DNA from: Areca catechu
Taxonomy: Eukaryota; Streptophyta; Magnoliopsida; Arecales; Arecaceae
Direction: 5' to 3'
Length of the DNA stretch: 64,000 nt
Assembly (NCBI GenBank): GCA_021397845.1
Contig: CM038047.1
Coordinates: 36,763,710-36,827,709 of the forward strand
Shown piece by piece: positions 23,524 through 35,094 of this stretch (position 1 is the stretch's first letter; each line of letters opens with the position of its first letter). Position numbers and translations under genes: made by a program. The notes below the pieces were generated by a model. The model saw only the letters and a list, made by a program, of their open reading frames with translations, did no database searches and was not told the origin of the DNA.

Positions 23524-24992
23524 TGTTGGCTTTGACTCCTTAGTTTTGATGATTAACAAAAGGTTGAGTATATGTTTGGACTAATGTTTCATCTCTAGAT
23601 AAAAGTTTCAGGACTTAGGTTATTCAAAAAGAGTATCAAAAGTACATTGATGAAACTAAGTTTACCTGATTTGGAAAAGAGCTCTTCTACCTTGGACAAG
23701 ATCAAAATACTCAAATTGGACCTTCTTGTTAAGAAATTATTGACAAAAGAAACAAAGGCTTAGAGAAACTCAAGCATGGCACGCACATCTCAAAGAGTTT
23801 CAGAATAATTCAGATCAGAGGTCGACCACCAGAGGTCGACACCTTGTCAAAGGTCGACCACCAGAGATCGACTCATGAAGAGAAGAAAAGTTCAGCATGG
23901 CCGGCACGGCAAAATCTCAGTGGCACGCTCCAGAGGTCGACCACCAGAGGTCAACACCTGTCCAGAGGTCGACACCAGAGGTCGACTCATAGCCTGAGAA
24001 TTCAAAATGGGCAGAACTATGGTACTCTGAACTTTTGCCTAAAATATACTGGAGGTCGACTCATGAGGTCGACACTTGATCCAGAGGTCGACTCATGGCA
24101 TAACGGCTAGTTTTTCTGAACTTCTGATTTGATTTCTAACGGCCATAAACGGCCATATTTTTGAATCTAACGGTCTTGTGGAGTTGTTTCAGCATGAATG
24201 AGGTATTTAACCTCCACCAAACTTCAAAAAAGACAAGGAGACAAAGTGAAAAAGTATAGGTTCAAAGTACAAAGCCTTCAATCACTTCCAAAGCCAAAAA
24301 GTGTGAGAAAACCAAGAGATTCCCTACCCAAAAGCTTTCCATTTTTGAGGAATCCAACATTCAAGTGTTTGGCATTTAGTGAGGTCCAAGATTCCAAGAC
24401 AAAAGGCTTGAAGAGTCTCCATCAAGAGCTTCAACGAATTTATTTCTTGCTCAAAAGGAGTTTGTTTAGTTTTTATTACTTGTATTCATACTCTTTTGTC
24501 TTTAGCTAGTTTCAAGGGAATTTGAAACTAGAGTGAGGTTTGTTGGTGAACCAATTGATAAAACCAACTAGGGTTGCTTGTAAGCCCGAAGCCAAAACAA
24601 GTGAGTGAGGTTTGTTGGTGAGCCAATTGATAAAATCAACTAGGGTTGCTTGTTAGCCCGAAGCCAAAACAAGTGTGTAAGGTTTTGACTTGTGAGCCTG
24701 GTAAAACAAGTCGGCTGTAATCTAAAGATTATAGTGGAAATTCCCAAGTGGAGCTTGGGGAGTGGATGTAGGTGCTAGGTGCACCGAACCACTATATTTC
24801 TTGTGTGTTTGCATTGGCTTGCTCTTTAACTTCTTTAGCTCGTTAATTGTCATTTTATTTCGTTGCTTCCGTTGCACAATTATTAAAGCACTATCACTCT
24901 TCACCTTAGAACTTGATAGCACATATATTGCCTTAAATTTTTTAAATACCCAATTCACCCCCCCTCTTGGGGACCATATCTGGGCAACAACA
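23524..24992 (+). repeat. Sirevirus S-type LTR, first copy
   Basis: 1,469 bp, TGTTGGCTTTGACTCC to GGGCAACAACA. Nearly identical to the S 3' LTR at 42840-44321; the main difference is a 13-14-bp unit (a GAGGTCGACTCAT repeat) absent here. The left flank (ACATG) does not match the right flank (TGCTG), so it is not a simple solo LTR with target duplication. The sequence to its right is also duplicated after the second LTR, so it belongs to a larger duplication. Confidence 0.9.
23818..24100. repeat. GTCGAC-motif cluster in the S-type LTR, first copy
   Basis: About ten copies of AGGTCGAC(C/A/T) with irregular spacing, several in close pairs such as AGGTCGACTCATGAGGTCGA. Also present at 43134-43430 in the second LTR. 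Confidence 0.85.
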
Positions 24993-25358
24993 TGCTGTGC
25001 ATCATTACTGGCTGCTACTTGAGATGGATGAAAAATGGATGCGAAAAGTAATGCGTCGGCTGGCGAACCAAAAAGAGTACACTTAACCTGCATCTTTCAC
25101 GTGCATTGCGTTTGGATGTGGCCAGCAGCAAGTGGAAGGGAGAAGAGAGATGTTATAAGAAGGAAATGTATGACAAGTCAAAAGTACAGAGAAATGCTAA
25201 CGTTCTAAGAAAAAATACAAGTTTGACATATATTTTTATGGATGACTCAATTAAATTTAGAAATTTTCTAGAATCTGTGATAGTTGATATGAATGAGAGA
25301 TCAGGATCTCCCTTTTTATTCTCGTTCTACTAGCCGGCATCTTAGTGATGTTAGGTTG
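24993..25358. other. 366-bp unassigned segment, first copy of 44322-44687
   Basis: AT-rich flank between the S LTR and the C-type LTR. I recognise no gene. Compared with the second copy I see one base change. In the second copy it is the host-side flank of element C, so it is probably older intergenic DNA. Confidence 0.6.
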
Positions 25359-26090
25359 TGTTGTGTCTAAACAAAATCACAGCAAGCTTGGAAGAACAAT
25401 GAACCAAATTGAACTGATTCGATCTAGCTCCTAATCATCTTATTGGAGAATTTGAGGATTGAAGTAGCTTGGAAGCTTGCTAATGGCGTCCGGACAGGAA
25501 TAGATGAATTCTGAAGGAAGGCTAAGTGGAAGGTGATTGAAAGATATGAATTGCAGCTCTCCTTCATCATCACAGCCGGGGGTATTTATAGGCTAGGAAA
25601 TTAATCGCTTACAGTTGGCATCCATCTGTAAAACGGTTAATCCAGGGTATGAGCACGTGCAACCAAAGTTGGTCGTCTCCACCATAGTTGATCGTCTCCA
25701 CCAGAGTTGATCTTCTCCATCATAGTTGATCGTCTCCACCAGAGTTGATCATCTCCACCATAGTTGATCGTCTCTACCAGGGTTGATCGTCTCCATCAGA
25801 GTTGATCGTCTCCTGTGCTACATGATCATTAACAAATTTTATTCTCAAATAAATTCGTCAATTACCTGGAAATGAGTCAGTCTTGTGTTTGTCGGTCATT
25901 GATCGACTTTACATCCTTTGGATATTGATCAGTTAAGGATCGATCATATCTGTGCCTTTCAGGCATTGATCGATTTCATACCTTTCGGAAGAGGTATTGA
26001 TCGTAGTCATGCCTTTCAGGCATTGATCAATTTCAATTTCAGGTTTTCAACGGGTCAACATAAATAAATTAATTTTATCATATCCCAACA
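25359..26090 (-). repeat. Element C-type LTR, first copy
   Basis: 732 bp with ends TGTTGGGATATG / ..GACACAACA on the minus strand. Nearly identical to 44688-45419. It contains about 7.7 copies of a 19-bp unit AGTTGATCGTCTCCACCA (25667-25813). It is followed by CT and then the CACTA end exactly as in the second copy, so it was duplicated with its neighbours and did not insert here on its own. Confidence 0.9.
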
Positions 26091-26092
26091 CT

Positions 26093-26642
26093 CACTACAA
26101 GAAAGATGACTTTTAGTAGCGGCCAAGGCCGTCACTAAAAGTTTCAAAAGCCGCCACTAAATAGGTTTAGTGGCGGTCAGCAGTGGCCGCCACATTGGTC
26201 ACTAAACGTCGCGTCACTAAAACCATTTGTGACAAAAAATGTGGCTGCCATTAATAATGATGTTTAGTGATAGTTGAATTATGGTCACTAAAAAATCAAA
26301 GTTTAGCAGCAACCTTGAATGACCATCATAAAAGAGCTTTTTAGTGACGATCGTGATGTGGTCACAGAAAAATATCTTTTGTGACTTGTGTAAGTGGCGG
26401 CCACTAACCGTTGCATTTTTCGTGACGACCAAGTAATGGTCACTAAAGAATAATATTTTAATGGCAACCATATATTGGTCACTAAAATATTAAATATTTT
26501 GCAACGGTAACTAGTGGCCCACACTAACAAAATATTTAGTGGCAGCCTGCAGTTGTCACTAAAAGAGCTACATATTATGACCATTAGTAATGGCCGCCAG
26601 TAATATATCTTTAGCGGCGATTAAATGTGGTCACTAAACATT
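26093..26642. mobile_element. Truncated CACTA-like end, first copy
   Basis: Begins CACTACAAGAAAGATG and carries many GTGGTCACTAAA-type subterminal repeats. It equals 45422-45971 and stops abruptly at about 26642, where antisense-gene sequence of element A2 begins. Confidence 0.88.
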
Positions 26643-28350
26643 TCGCCCTGTTCACCCTGAAGAAGTGTTCCACCGATGACGGCTGGTGGTACATTTCGCC
26701 CCGGCCTAGGTATCTCCGGTTCGACCTCCCTTCCTCGGTCAAGGGATGGAAGAGCTGGTTTTTCTTTGCCTCGGTTGACGACGTCGACTGGGCTTGGAGC
26801 GAACCGGACCGGTCGCCGAACCGGAATTCCCGAGTCGAGTCTGCGGACCAGGAGTCATACACCCAGCTCCTGAGTGACGTGGTCCCGGCGCTCGAGGTTC
26901 TGCTCTCTGAGCAGAATCTTTTTGAGGCCGGCATCAGTCCCATCCGTGAGACCGGTGAGATTTGGCCCCGCATTAATTTATGCCCCCCCCCCTCTCTCTT
27001 TAAGATCGAACTATCTGACCTTCTGCTTTCTTCATTTTGCAGGGATGAAATTTTCTCTGGAGAACCTCCTGGAGGGAGCGGCTCAGCGGGAGGTCGTCGA
27101 CGTGGATGAGCCCGTAGCGAAGAGGGCTCGCACAGAGACGAGCCGGGAGGTCGTGGCGGCGACCGTGCCCGACCCAGCTGCTGCCGTTTCCCCGCCCAGG
27201 CCTCCTCAGGGCGGCGCCCCTGGCACTTCGGCCCCGCGGCCTGGCGGCGTTGCAGAGAGAGCTCCGGCGCCCGCTGCTCTGCCCATCGCCGGGCCCGTTC
27301 CTGCCACCAGCCCGACGGCACCGCCAATGGTGACCGCCGGCCCGTCGGTTGCGGCTCCGGCCGAGGGGGCAGCTGCCGCGGGGGTCGGCCCGAAGGGTCC
27401 AGCGCCGGAGATCTCGCACCGAGACTCGGTCATCCTCGACCGAGGACTGGCGGAGAGGGTGATGGAGTATGCTTCCACCACCCGGGACCGCCGAGCTCGG
27501 GGCGGCCGAGACTATGCGGACGCGCTGCTCGGCATCCTGCCCCAGCTTTTTACGGTAAGTCTGAGCTTTCCCTTCTTCTTTACTTCCAATCCGAGGCCTT
27601 CTGCCTTGATACTGACATGCGCTATTTTTGCCTCTGCAGATCGGGAACGACGTCCTCCTACTGAGGAATTTCCTCGTAGGGAACGCCAAGCGGGACTCCG
27701 ATCGGGAGCTAAAGCTTGGCAAACTCGCGGCCGATGTGAAGGACCTGATGGACAAGGGGGCCAAGCTGCGAGCTGAGAAGCAGGCCCTCCAGTCCGACCT
27801 GACACGTTCCGAGGAGCGGAACAAAGAATTGGAGGCCTCCTTGGCGGAGGAGCGGACCTCCAACCAGCGCCGGACTGAGGAGGATGCGGCGGAGAAGGCC
27901 CGCCTGCAGGCCCATTCCCTGTTTTTGGAGCGCCAACTGGATGAGGCCCGGCGAGAGGTGGCCGCGGCGAAGGATCGGAGCTCCTACATCAACGGGCTCC
28001 TGGAGGCGGCGAAGCGGGAAGCGCAGGAGGCCGTCCCCAAGTTCCGGGCCTCCGACGAGTTCACGTCGGAAGTCCGGGAGGCCGCCGTGGACTCCTTCCT
28101 GAAGGGGTTCCGGATGTGCCGGGAGAAGGTGGGGGCCTTCTTCCCCCAGCTGGACTTGAGTGGGGTCGTCGTCGGCGGCAGGAAGCCGGGGAGCGAGAGC
28201 AGGGTCCCCGGCGCGACCCAGGCGACACCTGTAGCACCTCCGACCGGCGACGCCGCGGTCCCGGCACAGCCCCAGGAGCCGGCCATCGTGGAAATCGAAG
28301 AAGTGGTGCCCGCGCCTCCGGCGGACGGCACCGACCCTGCGCCCCAGTGA
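26643..28350 (+). pseudogene. Element A2 antisense gene, 5' truncated
   Basis: Antisense to A2 pol. The first half of the PF04195-like domain is lost at the junction. What remains starts LFTLKKCSTDDGWWYISPRP and SSVKGWKSWFFF (26650-26770). An Ala/Pro-rich linker follows (27100-27400), then HRDSVILDRGLAERV near 27418. An apparent 85-bp intron (27555-27639, GTAAGT..CTGCAG) lies before a long coiled coil (27640-28130) with FLKGFRMCREKVGAFFPQLDL, which matches YEDCLEKVSAAFPELDL in B and CLKKVKKFYPDLD in C. It ends at TGA 28348-28350. The upstream start and promoter are lost; the remainder is open. Function unknown. Confidence 0.78.
27555..27639 (+). other. Apparent intron in the A2 antisense gene
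   Basis: GTAAGT donor, pyrimidine-rich CTATTTTTGCCTCTGCAG acceptor, 85 nt. The open frames on the two sides differ and are joined by its removal. Introns lie at the equivalent place in B (13494-13427) and probably in element C. Confidence 0.7.
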
Positions 28351-28639
28351 TCGTTGCTCTGTAGTTTTGTTTTCCTTTCTTTTTCTTCTTTTGGGGAGTC
28401 CCGGCCTGTCGGGGCTCCCAGTTTGTACTGAAAGACTTCGTTTAATGAAGACACAGCTTTTACCAAAACTCGTTCATCATTTTGCCTTTTCTTTTTTCTT
28501 CTTTTTGTTTCTGAGATGTCGGTCTGGGACACCTGAGATAACTGCAGGCCTGGTCCTTCTATACTAAATCGAAGGACGGGGTCTGCAGAGTCATGTCGCG
28601 GCAGGGCAAACCCTGAGCAGGTCCGACTTTGGGCTGCCT

Positions 28640-29335
28640 TCATGCTTGCGCGGACAACACAGTTTCTGCACCATCTTCTGGGCCGAAACCCGGGATCTTC
28701 CGGACTGAGCTCGATGCCGCAGGCTTTCTCAAAACCTTGCGCGGCTTGCTGAGCTGTGCTCCGGGCTTGCGCGGGCGAACTAGGTTCGGTGCCACCTTCC
28801 AGGCCGAAGCCCAGGATCTTCCGGACTGAGCTCGATGCCGCAGGCTTTCTCAAACCTTGCGCGGCTTGTTGAGCTGTGCTCCGGGCTTGCGTGGGCGAAC
28901 TGGGTTCGACGCCACCTTCCAGGCCGAAGCCCAGGATCTTCCGGACTGAGCTCAATGCCGCAGGCTTTCTCAAACCTTGCGCGGCTTGCTGAGCTGTGCT
29001 CCGGGCTTGCGTGGGCGAACTGGGTTCGATGCCACCTTCCAGGCCGAAGCCCAGGATCTTCCGGACTGAGCTCGATGCCGCAGGCTTTCTCAAACCTTGC
29101 GCGGCTTGCTGAGCTGTGCTCCGGGCTTGCGTGGTCGAACTGGGTTCGACGCCACCTTCCAGGCCGAAGCCCAGGATCTTCCGGACTGAGCTCGATGCCG
29201 CAGGCCTTCTCAAACCTTGCGCGGCTTGCTGAGCTGTGCTCCAGGCTTGCGTGGGCGAACTGGGTTCGACGCCACCTTCCAGGCCGAAGCCCAGGATCTT
29301 CCGGACTGAGCTCGATGCCGCAGGCCTTCTTGTTG
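28640..29335. repeat. 120-bp tandem array 3' of A2 pol
   Basis: Units beginning AGGCCGAAGCCCAGGATC start at 28801, 28921, 29041, 29161 and 29281, with an earlier diverged unit at about 28680. The period is exactly 120 bp and units differ at only a few bases. As 120 is a multiple of 3, long repeated frames open on both strands (plus 28835-29356, minus 27984-29213); I regard these as by-products. Confidence 0.96.
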
Positions 29336-29394
29336 AAGTTAGAGAAGAGTGTTTAAAGTGGAGAAGCTTTGTTACAGAAACTGGGAGCCTTACA

Positions 29395-32300
29395 TCACTG
29401 GTAGTACATTCTCAGGTTCGAGGGGTTCCATGTCCGGGGGAACCTGGCACCTCCCAATTCTTCCAAGTAACATGCTCCGTGAGGGAGGGCTTCTGCCACC
29501 CAATAAGGGCCTTCCCAGTTGGGTGAAAGCTTGCCGCATTCCCGTGGCTGGGAGGCTTCTGCGCGCCGGAGGACCAAGTCCCCGGGACGAAAAACCTTCG
29601 GCCGTACTCGGGAGTTGTAATATCTGGCTACACGTTGTCGGTATGCCGCCATTCGGATTCGGGCCTTGTCCCTCGTTTCTTCGAGGAGGTCTAGGTTGAG
29701 CATCATCCTGGCCGGGTTTTCTGTCTCGTCGTATTGCTCCACGGGCAGCGTGGGTATGCTGAGCTCAATCGGGATGACTGCTTCGGCCCCGAAGACGAGG
29801 TTGAATGGAGTTTCGTCAGTAGCCGTCCTTGGGGTGGTGTGGTATGCCCAAAGAACGCTGGGAAGCTCGTCGGCCCACCTGCCCTTGGCTTGGTCTAACC
29901 GCGTGCGGAGGCCCTGAAGAATGGTCCTGTTCGTGACCTCGGCTTCCCCGTTGGTCTGGGGGTGCGCCACCGAAGTGAAGCGATGCTTGATGCCGAGGTC
30001 GTTGCAGAAATCTTCGAACTCCCGACAGTCGAACTGGCGTCCGTTGTCGGTGACCACGGTGTGGGGGAGGCCGAAGCGGCAGACGATGGACTTCCAGAAG
30101 AACTTGGCGACGTTTGCCTCGGTGATTCTTGCCAAGGGTTCGGCCTCGACCCACTTTGTGAAGTAGTCGATAGCCACTATCAAGAACTTCCGCTGGCCGG
30201 ACGCCGGCGGGAATGGGCCCAGGAGGTCCATCCCCCACTGGGCGAACGGCCAGGGGGCTGAGAGCTGAGAGATCGGGTTGGAGGGTTGCCGCTGTACCGT
30301 GGCGTGACGCTGGCACCGGTCGCATTTCTTCACGAAGTCGGCGGCGTCCTCCTTCATCGTCTCCCAGAAGTATCCTTGACGAAGGGCCTTGTACGCCAAT
30401 GCCCTGCCCCCCACGTGGTTCCCACAGATGCCTTCGTGAATCTCCTGGAGCACAAGCTTGGCTTCTGTGGGTCCAATGCACTTGAGGAGGGGATAAGAGT
30501 AGGACCTTCGATACAGCTGCCCGTCCATCAGGACAAACCGCACGGCCTTCTTCCTGATGAGGCGAGCCGCGTCTCGGTCTTCCGGCAGGGTGCCGCTGGT
30601 GATGTACGCAGCGTACTTGTCCATCCAGCCGGGCTCCTGGCTGACCTGATGGACCTCCGCCGGTACTTCGAGGCTTGGGACTTCGAGTCGCTCCACATGA
30701 GCGCGTCCCAGCATCGTGTCCGGCAGGGTCGCCAGCCGAGAGAGGGCATCCGCGCGGGCGTTCTCCCCGCAGGGGATATGGAAGATGTTGAAGCGCCGGA
30801 ACTTGGACGCGCCCGCCTTGACGAGCTCCAAATACTTCGCCATCTGGGGGTCGTGAGCGACGTACTCCCCGGACACCTGCCCCGCCACGAGCTGGGAATC
30901 AGTGAAGGCTCTGAGGTTGGTCACGCCCAGCTCGTGGGAGACTCTCAGTCCGGCGAGAAGTGCCTCGTATTCCGCTTGGTTATTTGTCGCGGGGAACTGG
31001 AAGCGGAGCGCGCACTCGACGACGACTCCGTCGCCGTTGGCAAGGATGAGCCCAGTTCCGCTCCCGCCGGAGTTTGAGGCTCCATCTACATGGAGGATCC
31101 AGGCGTCCTCTCCGGGCTCGTCGGTGCCGACCTCCATTGGCCGGGCCGGGGGGTCCTCCTCGGGCTCCTTGCCCAAACCTGCGCACTCGACCAAGAAATC
31201 GGCCAGCACCTGTGCCTTCATTGCCGACCTCGGTCGGTACGTAATGTCGAACTCGCTGAGTTTCAGTGCCCACTTGGCCAATCGCCCCGAGGTATCGGGT
31301 CGGCTGAGCACCGCTTTCAGCGGTTGATCCGTCAAGACGGCGATGGGATGCGCTTGGAAATAGGGCCTAAGATGCTGGGCAGACACTATTAGCGCAAAAA
31401 CGAGTTTCTCGGGCCGGGAATACCTGAGCTCCGCGTCCCGGAGGAGTTTGCTGGTATAGTACACCGGCCGCTGGATCCCGTGGTCGTCGGTTCGGACCAG
31501 GACAAAGCTGACGGCCTCCGGGGTAACGACCAAGTAGAGGGTAAGCTCCTCCCCCTCCTCGGGCCTGGACAGCAAAGGTGGCGATGCGAGCGTCTTCTTC
31601 AACTCCTCGAAGGCCTGCTGGCACTCCTCGGTCCAGGCGAAACCATTCATCTTCCTCAGCACCTTGAAGAAGGGACGACAGCGATCCGCCGACCTGGAAA
31701 TAAAACGGCTAAGGGCCGCAACCCGGCCGGTCAGTTGCTGTACTTGCTTCTTGGAGGCTGGCTGCTCCATGTCCAGGATGGCCTGGACCTTCTCTGGGTT
31801 GGCCTCGATTCCTCTTTGGGTCACCATGAACCCTAGGAACTTTCCGGCGGAGACCCCGAAGGCGCACTTCACCGGGTTCAGCTTCATCTGGTGGCGCCGG
31901 AGGTTGCCGAACGTCTCCGTCAGGTCGGCCACGTGGTCCAAGTCAAGTTTGCTCATTACTAGCATGTCGTCCACGTATACCTGCATGTTGCGGCCTATCT
32001 GGTCTTTGAAGACTTTATTGACCAGACGTTGGTACGTCGCCCCCGCGTTCTTGAGGCCGAAAGGCATCATCCTGTAACAGAAAGTCCCGCGGTCAGTTAT
32101 GAAGGCAGTGCGCTCTTCGTCCTCCGGATTCATCCGGATCTGGTTGTATCCGGAAAAAGCGTCCATGAATGACAGGAGACGATGCCCCGAGGTGGTGTCG
32201 ACCAGCTGGTCGATCTTCGACAGAGGGAAGCTGTCCTTCGGGCAAGCTCGATTGAGGTCGGTGTAGTCCACACAGATCCTTCACTTACCACTACTCTTCT

Positions 32301-34839
32301 TTACCATGACCACGTTTGCTAACCAGCTGGGGTATTGGACTTCTCGGACGAAACCGGCGGCGAGGAGCTTTTCTACCTCCTCGTTGATCGCCTTCTGCCT
32401 CTCCATGGCAAAGCTTCTCTTCTTCTGGCGGACCGGGCGGCAACCTGGGTCCACGTTCAGGCTGTGCATGATAATCTCGGGCGGGATACCCGGCATGTCG
32501 GCCGCCGACCAGGCGAACACATCGGCGTTGGCGCGGAGGAACTCCAGCAGGCGGGTTCGCTCCTCTTCGGGGAGCTGGGCCCCGACTTGCACCGTCTTCA
32601 GGGGGTCCGAACCAAGGGGAAAGGGTAGCAGGCGCTCTACGGGCCCTCCCCTGGGTTCCTTCTCTCTCAGGTCGAGATCCTCGATATCGTGGGCGAGCTT
32701 TGCGCTCCTGGTGCCTGGGATTGTCTGTAGGCAGAACGGGACCGGCTGAATCGTCCCCTTCATTTTCCCGAGCCCGAAGGGCGTGGGGAACTGCACCAGC
32801 AGCCTCCTCGTGGAGATGGTGGCGTCTAGTTGGTTGAGCCCGGGACGCCCGAGAATGGTGTTGTAAGGCGAAGGGAGCTTGACGACAGTGAATGTTGCCA
32901 TGATGGTCGCCTGCCGAGGTGGGGATCCGGCGGTGACCGGGAGAGTGATTTCCCCTTCGACTCCCACGGAGTCCCCTGTAAAACCTACCAGTGAGATGTG
33001 CACTGGCTTTAGCTGGTCGGGAGACAAATTCATCCGAAAGAAAGCATCGTAAAAAAGTACGTCGGCCGAGCTTCCACTATCCACCATGATTCGATGTACA
33101 GGATGCTTCGCGATGGTCATCTCGACCACCACGGCATCATTGTTTACATTGTCATTAGACTCCCCTCCCTTGGGAGGGATTACATTCTCCGGGACTTCCC
33201 GGGCTCTCTTCTCTGCTCGGCCGGACCCGCGCGAGATCATGCCCACGGGCTTCTCTGTTGGCCGGTTATCGATCGCAGGGACAGGCGGTAAGGCCGCGAG
33301 CGGCTGCTTCTCGGAGGGGGCCTCGTTCTTGACGAACTTCCTGAGGTAACCCCTCCCGATCAGCTCCTCAATCTCCCGCTTCAAATGGCGGCACTCCTCC
33401 GTGTCGTGTCCGTGCTCGCGGTGGAACTGGCAGTACTTTGATTTGTCTCGGGCGGCTCTCGGGTTCTGAGGTGGAGGTCGGCGGAGGTAGCGCTCGCCCT
33501 CGATTTCCATGAGGATTTTTGCTCGAGGTGCAAGGAGAGGGGTGTACCTCCGCTCGGAAGTAGACTCGGCCCTCGGCCTTGGATTCGGGCGAGGGTCGGC
33601 GGACGGCCCGGGCCTCCGAACTCCCGGGGCATCCCTTGGAACTGATTTCTTCGGAATCTTCCCGTCCAGCTCTCGACGGGTGCGGTCAGCCTCCTCCGCC
33701 CGGATGTACTTGTGGGCGTGGAGGAGGAGCTCGGAATACGTCCTGGGCGGCTTCTTGTCCAGGGAATAGGTCAGGCGGGATGTCTTGAGCCCGCGCTTCA
33801 AAGCCAGCATAGCGACGGGCTCGTCCAAGCTGTAGATCTCCAGGGCTGCGGTCTTAAACCGGGTGATGTAGTCTCGGAGCAGCTCCTGGTCCTGCTGGCG
33901 GATGGAGAAGAGGCTGTCTACCTCCCTTGGCACCTTTCGACAAGCGTCAAAGTGCGCCACAAACTTTCCTTCCAACTGCTGGAAGGAGCAAATGGATCCG
34001 GGCTCGAGGCGGGCGAACCAGACTCGAGCGGCCTTCCGAAGGGTTGCTGGGAAGGCGATGCACAGAAGGGCGTCGGTGGCGCCCTGGACCCTCATGATAG
34101 CTTTATAACTCTCCAAATGGTCCAGGGGGTCGGTGGTCCCGTCGTAGGGGTCCACCTGCGGCATGCGGAACCGTTTCGGGATCGGTTCCGCCTGGATTTC
34201 TTCGGAGAAAGGGGGGCGGGAGTCGTAGCCCGCCGGGTCAGCTGACGAGTTCTGCAGGTCGGCGAACCGTCGGGCGAACTCCGCTAACTTGCGCTCGTGC
34301 TCTTCTAGGCGCCTCTCGGCCTGGCGCCTGATGGCTTCGTCGGTGGAGTCTTCCACCGAGACTGCAGGTGAAGGGGGCGCCGATCGGTCTCGGCGCGAGG
34401 TCTGGCCCCGGCGTCGCTTGCTGCGATGCGCCGTTTTGGCCCCATCGGCCGGGGATCGACTCTCGTGATCCTCCGAACCGGAATAGTTTCTCTTCGGGGG
34501 AGCTTAGCGGCTCCCTCGGGGGTTGGAGATGGCTTGTGGATGGGACGGCCTGCCCTGGATTGAGCGCAGGCTCCCACGCTGTCCCGCGGCTCGGGCCGCG
34601 GGAGTCCCTGGCTGCGGCTGAGTGGCCAGGGATCGTTGCTGATGCTGTAGCTGTCGGACCGCTGAGGTCAAGGTCTGCAGCTGCTGGACGATGGCCGCAA
34701 GGGATCCGTCCGCCGGGGTAGGCTGCTGCGGAAGAGGAGGGGGAGCCGGAAGCTCCCGTTCGGGGGTGTGGCCCCCCGGAGGGGAGTGGGCTTCTCCCAC
34801 ACGGCTGGTGGACGCCTCGCGACCACGAGTGACCACCAT
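29395..34839 (-). pseudogene. Element A2 Gag-Pol polyprotein, two in-frame stops
   Basis: About 1,815 codons from the ATG at 34839 to TGA at 29395. Approximate residues: basic/Pro-rich N-terminus 1-160; gag core 210-400; knuckle YCQFHREHGHDTEEC at 469-483; protease VDSGSS near 587; RT from about 770 with YVDD near 955; gypsy RNase H near 1060-1200; archaeal-type RNase H near 1250-1380 (HVDGASNSGG, ADALSRLA); integrase near 1440-1800 (HVGGRALAYK, CDRC, AIDYFTKW, TDNGRQF, NGEAEVTNR), ending NLRMYYQ. Two single-codon stops break it: TAA near 34505 and TGA near 32279 within the RT core. All catalytic residues I checked are present. Youngest-looking gypsy copy in the window. Confidence 0.9.
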
Positions 34840-34917
34840 TGCTGGAGAGCGTGACACCTGCAAAAAGCTAGTTCCCTCTGGGGGTTAGTGTCCTGCCCCC
34901 TACCTGGCGCGCCAATC

Positions 34918-35094
34918 TGTTGCCGTTCTCGTCGTCTACTGACTTGACCGTCGGAGCCCCCTCGCCGGAATCCCCGGCCAGGGTCCTCTAACCCCTTTGT
35001 CGCAGGTTCTCCGCAGGAAGGGAGGCTCCCTCGCCAGGCGGTCAGGAAGGATCGACTGATCCACGGCGCGGGCACGGCGACGAGAACGGCAACA
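34918..35094 (-). repeat. 177-bp LTR-like end of A2 with 17-bp perfect terminal inverted repeats
   Basis: Starts TGTTGCCGTTCTCGTCG (34918-34934) and ends with its exact reverse complement (35078-35094). The interior of about 143 bp is in the opposite orientation to the matching part of element A's LTR (about 2485-2628). In A the corresponding short arms are CTCTCGTCG and CGACGAGAA. The rest of A's 1.68-kb LTR is absent here. This looks like a flipped, shortened LTR end. Confidence 0.8.

Larger units (their letters stand above)
26643..35094 (-). mobile_element. Tat-lineage Ty3/gypsy element A2, left end missing
   Basis: Minus-strand element of the same family as A. From right: a 177-bp LTR-like end (34918-35094), primer-binding-like site, gag-pol (34839-29395), 120-bp tandem array, and the antisense gene (26643-28350, plus strand) cut at 26642. 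The 3' LTR is missing. It abuts Sirevirus gag on the right and a CACTA fragment on the left. Confidence 0.85.

Noticed and set aside
23524..24992. A normal solo LTR
   Set aside because: Flanking 5-mers differ (ACATG and TGCTG), and the right flank is duplicated with it from 42840-45967.
25106..25333. 75-codon open frame, repeated at 44435-44662
   Set aside because: The two copies are one recent duplication, so repetition is not evidence of selection; no domain or codon signal.
27984..29356. Long open frames on both strands (409 and 173 codons) over the 120-bp array
   Set aside because: The period is a multiple of 3, so one open unit opens the whole array on either strand; antisense to or downstream of recognised genes.
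34918..35094. A 177-bp unit with terminal inverted repeats, as of a small insertion sequence or MITE
   Set aside because: The interior matches LTR sequence of element A in reverse orientation, so an LTR inversion explains it better.
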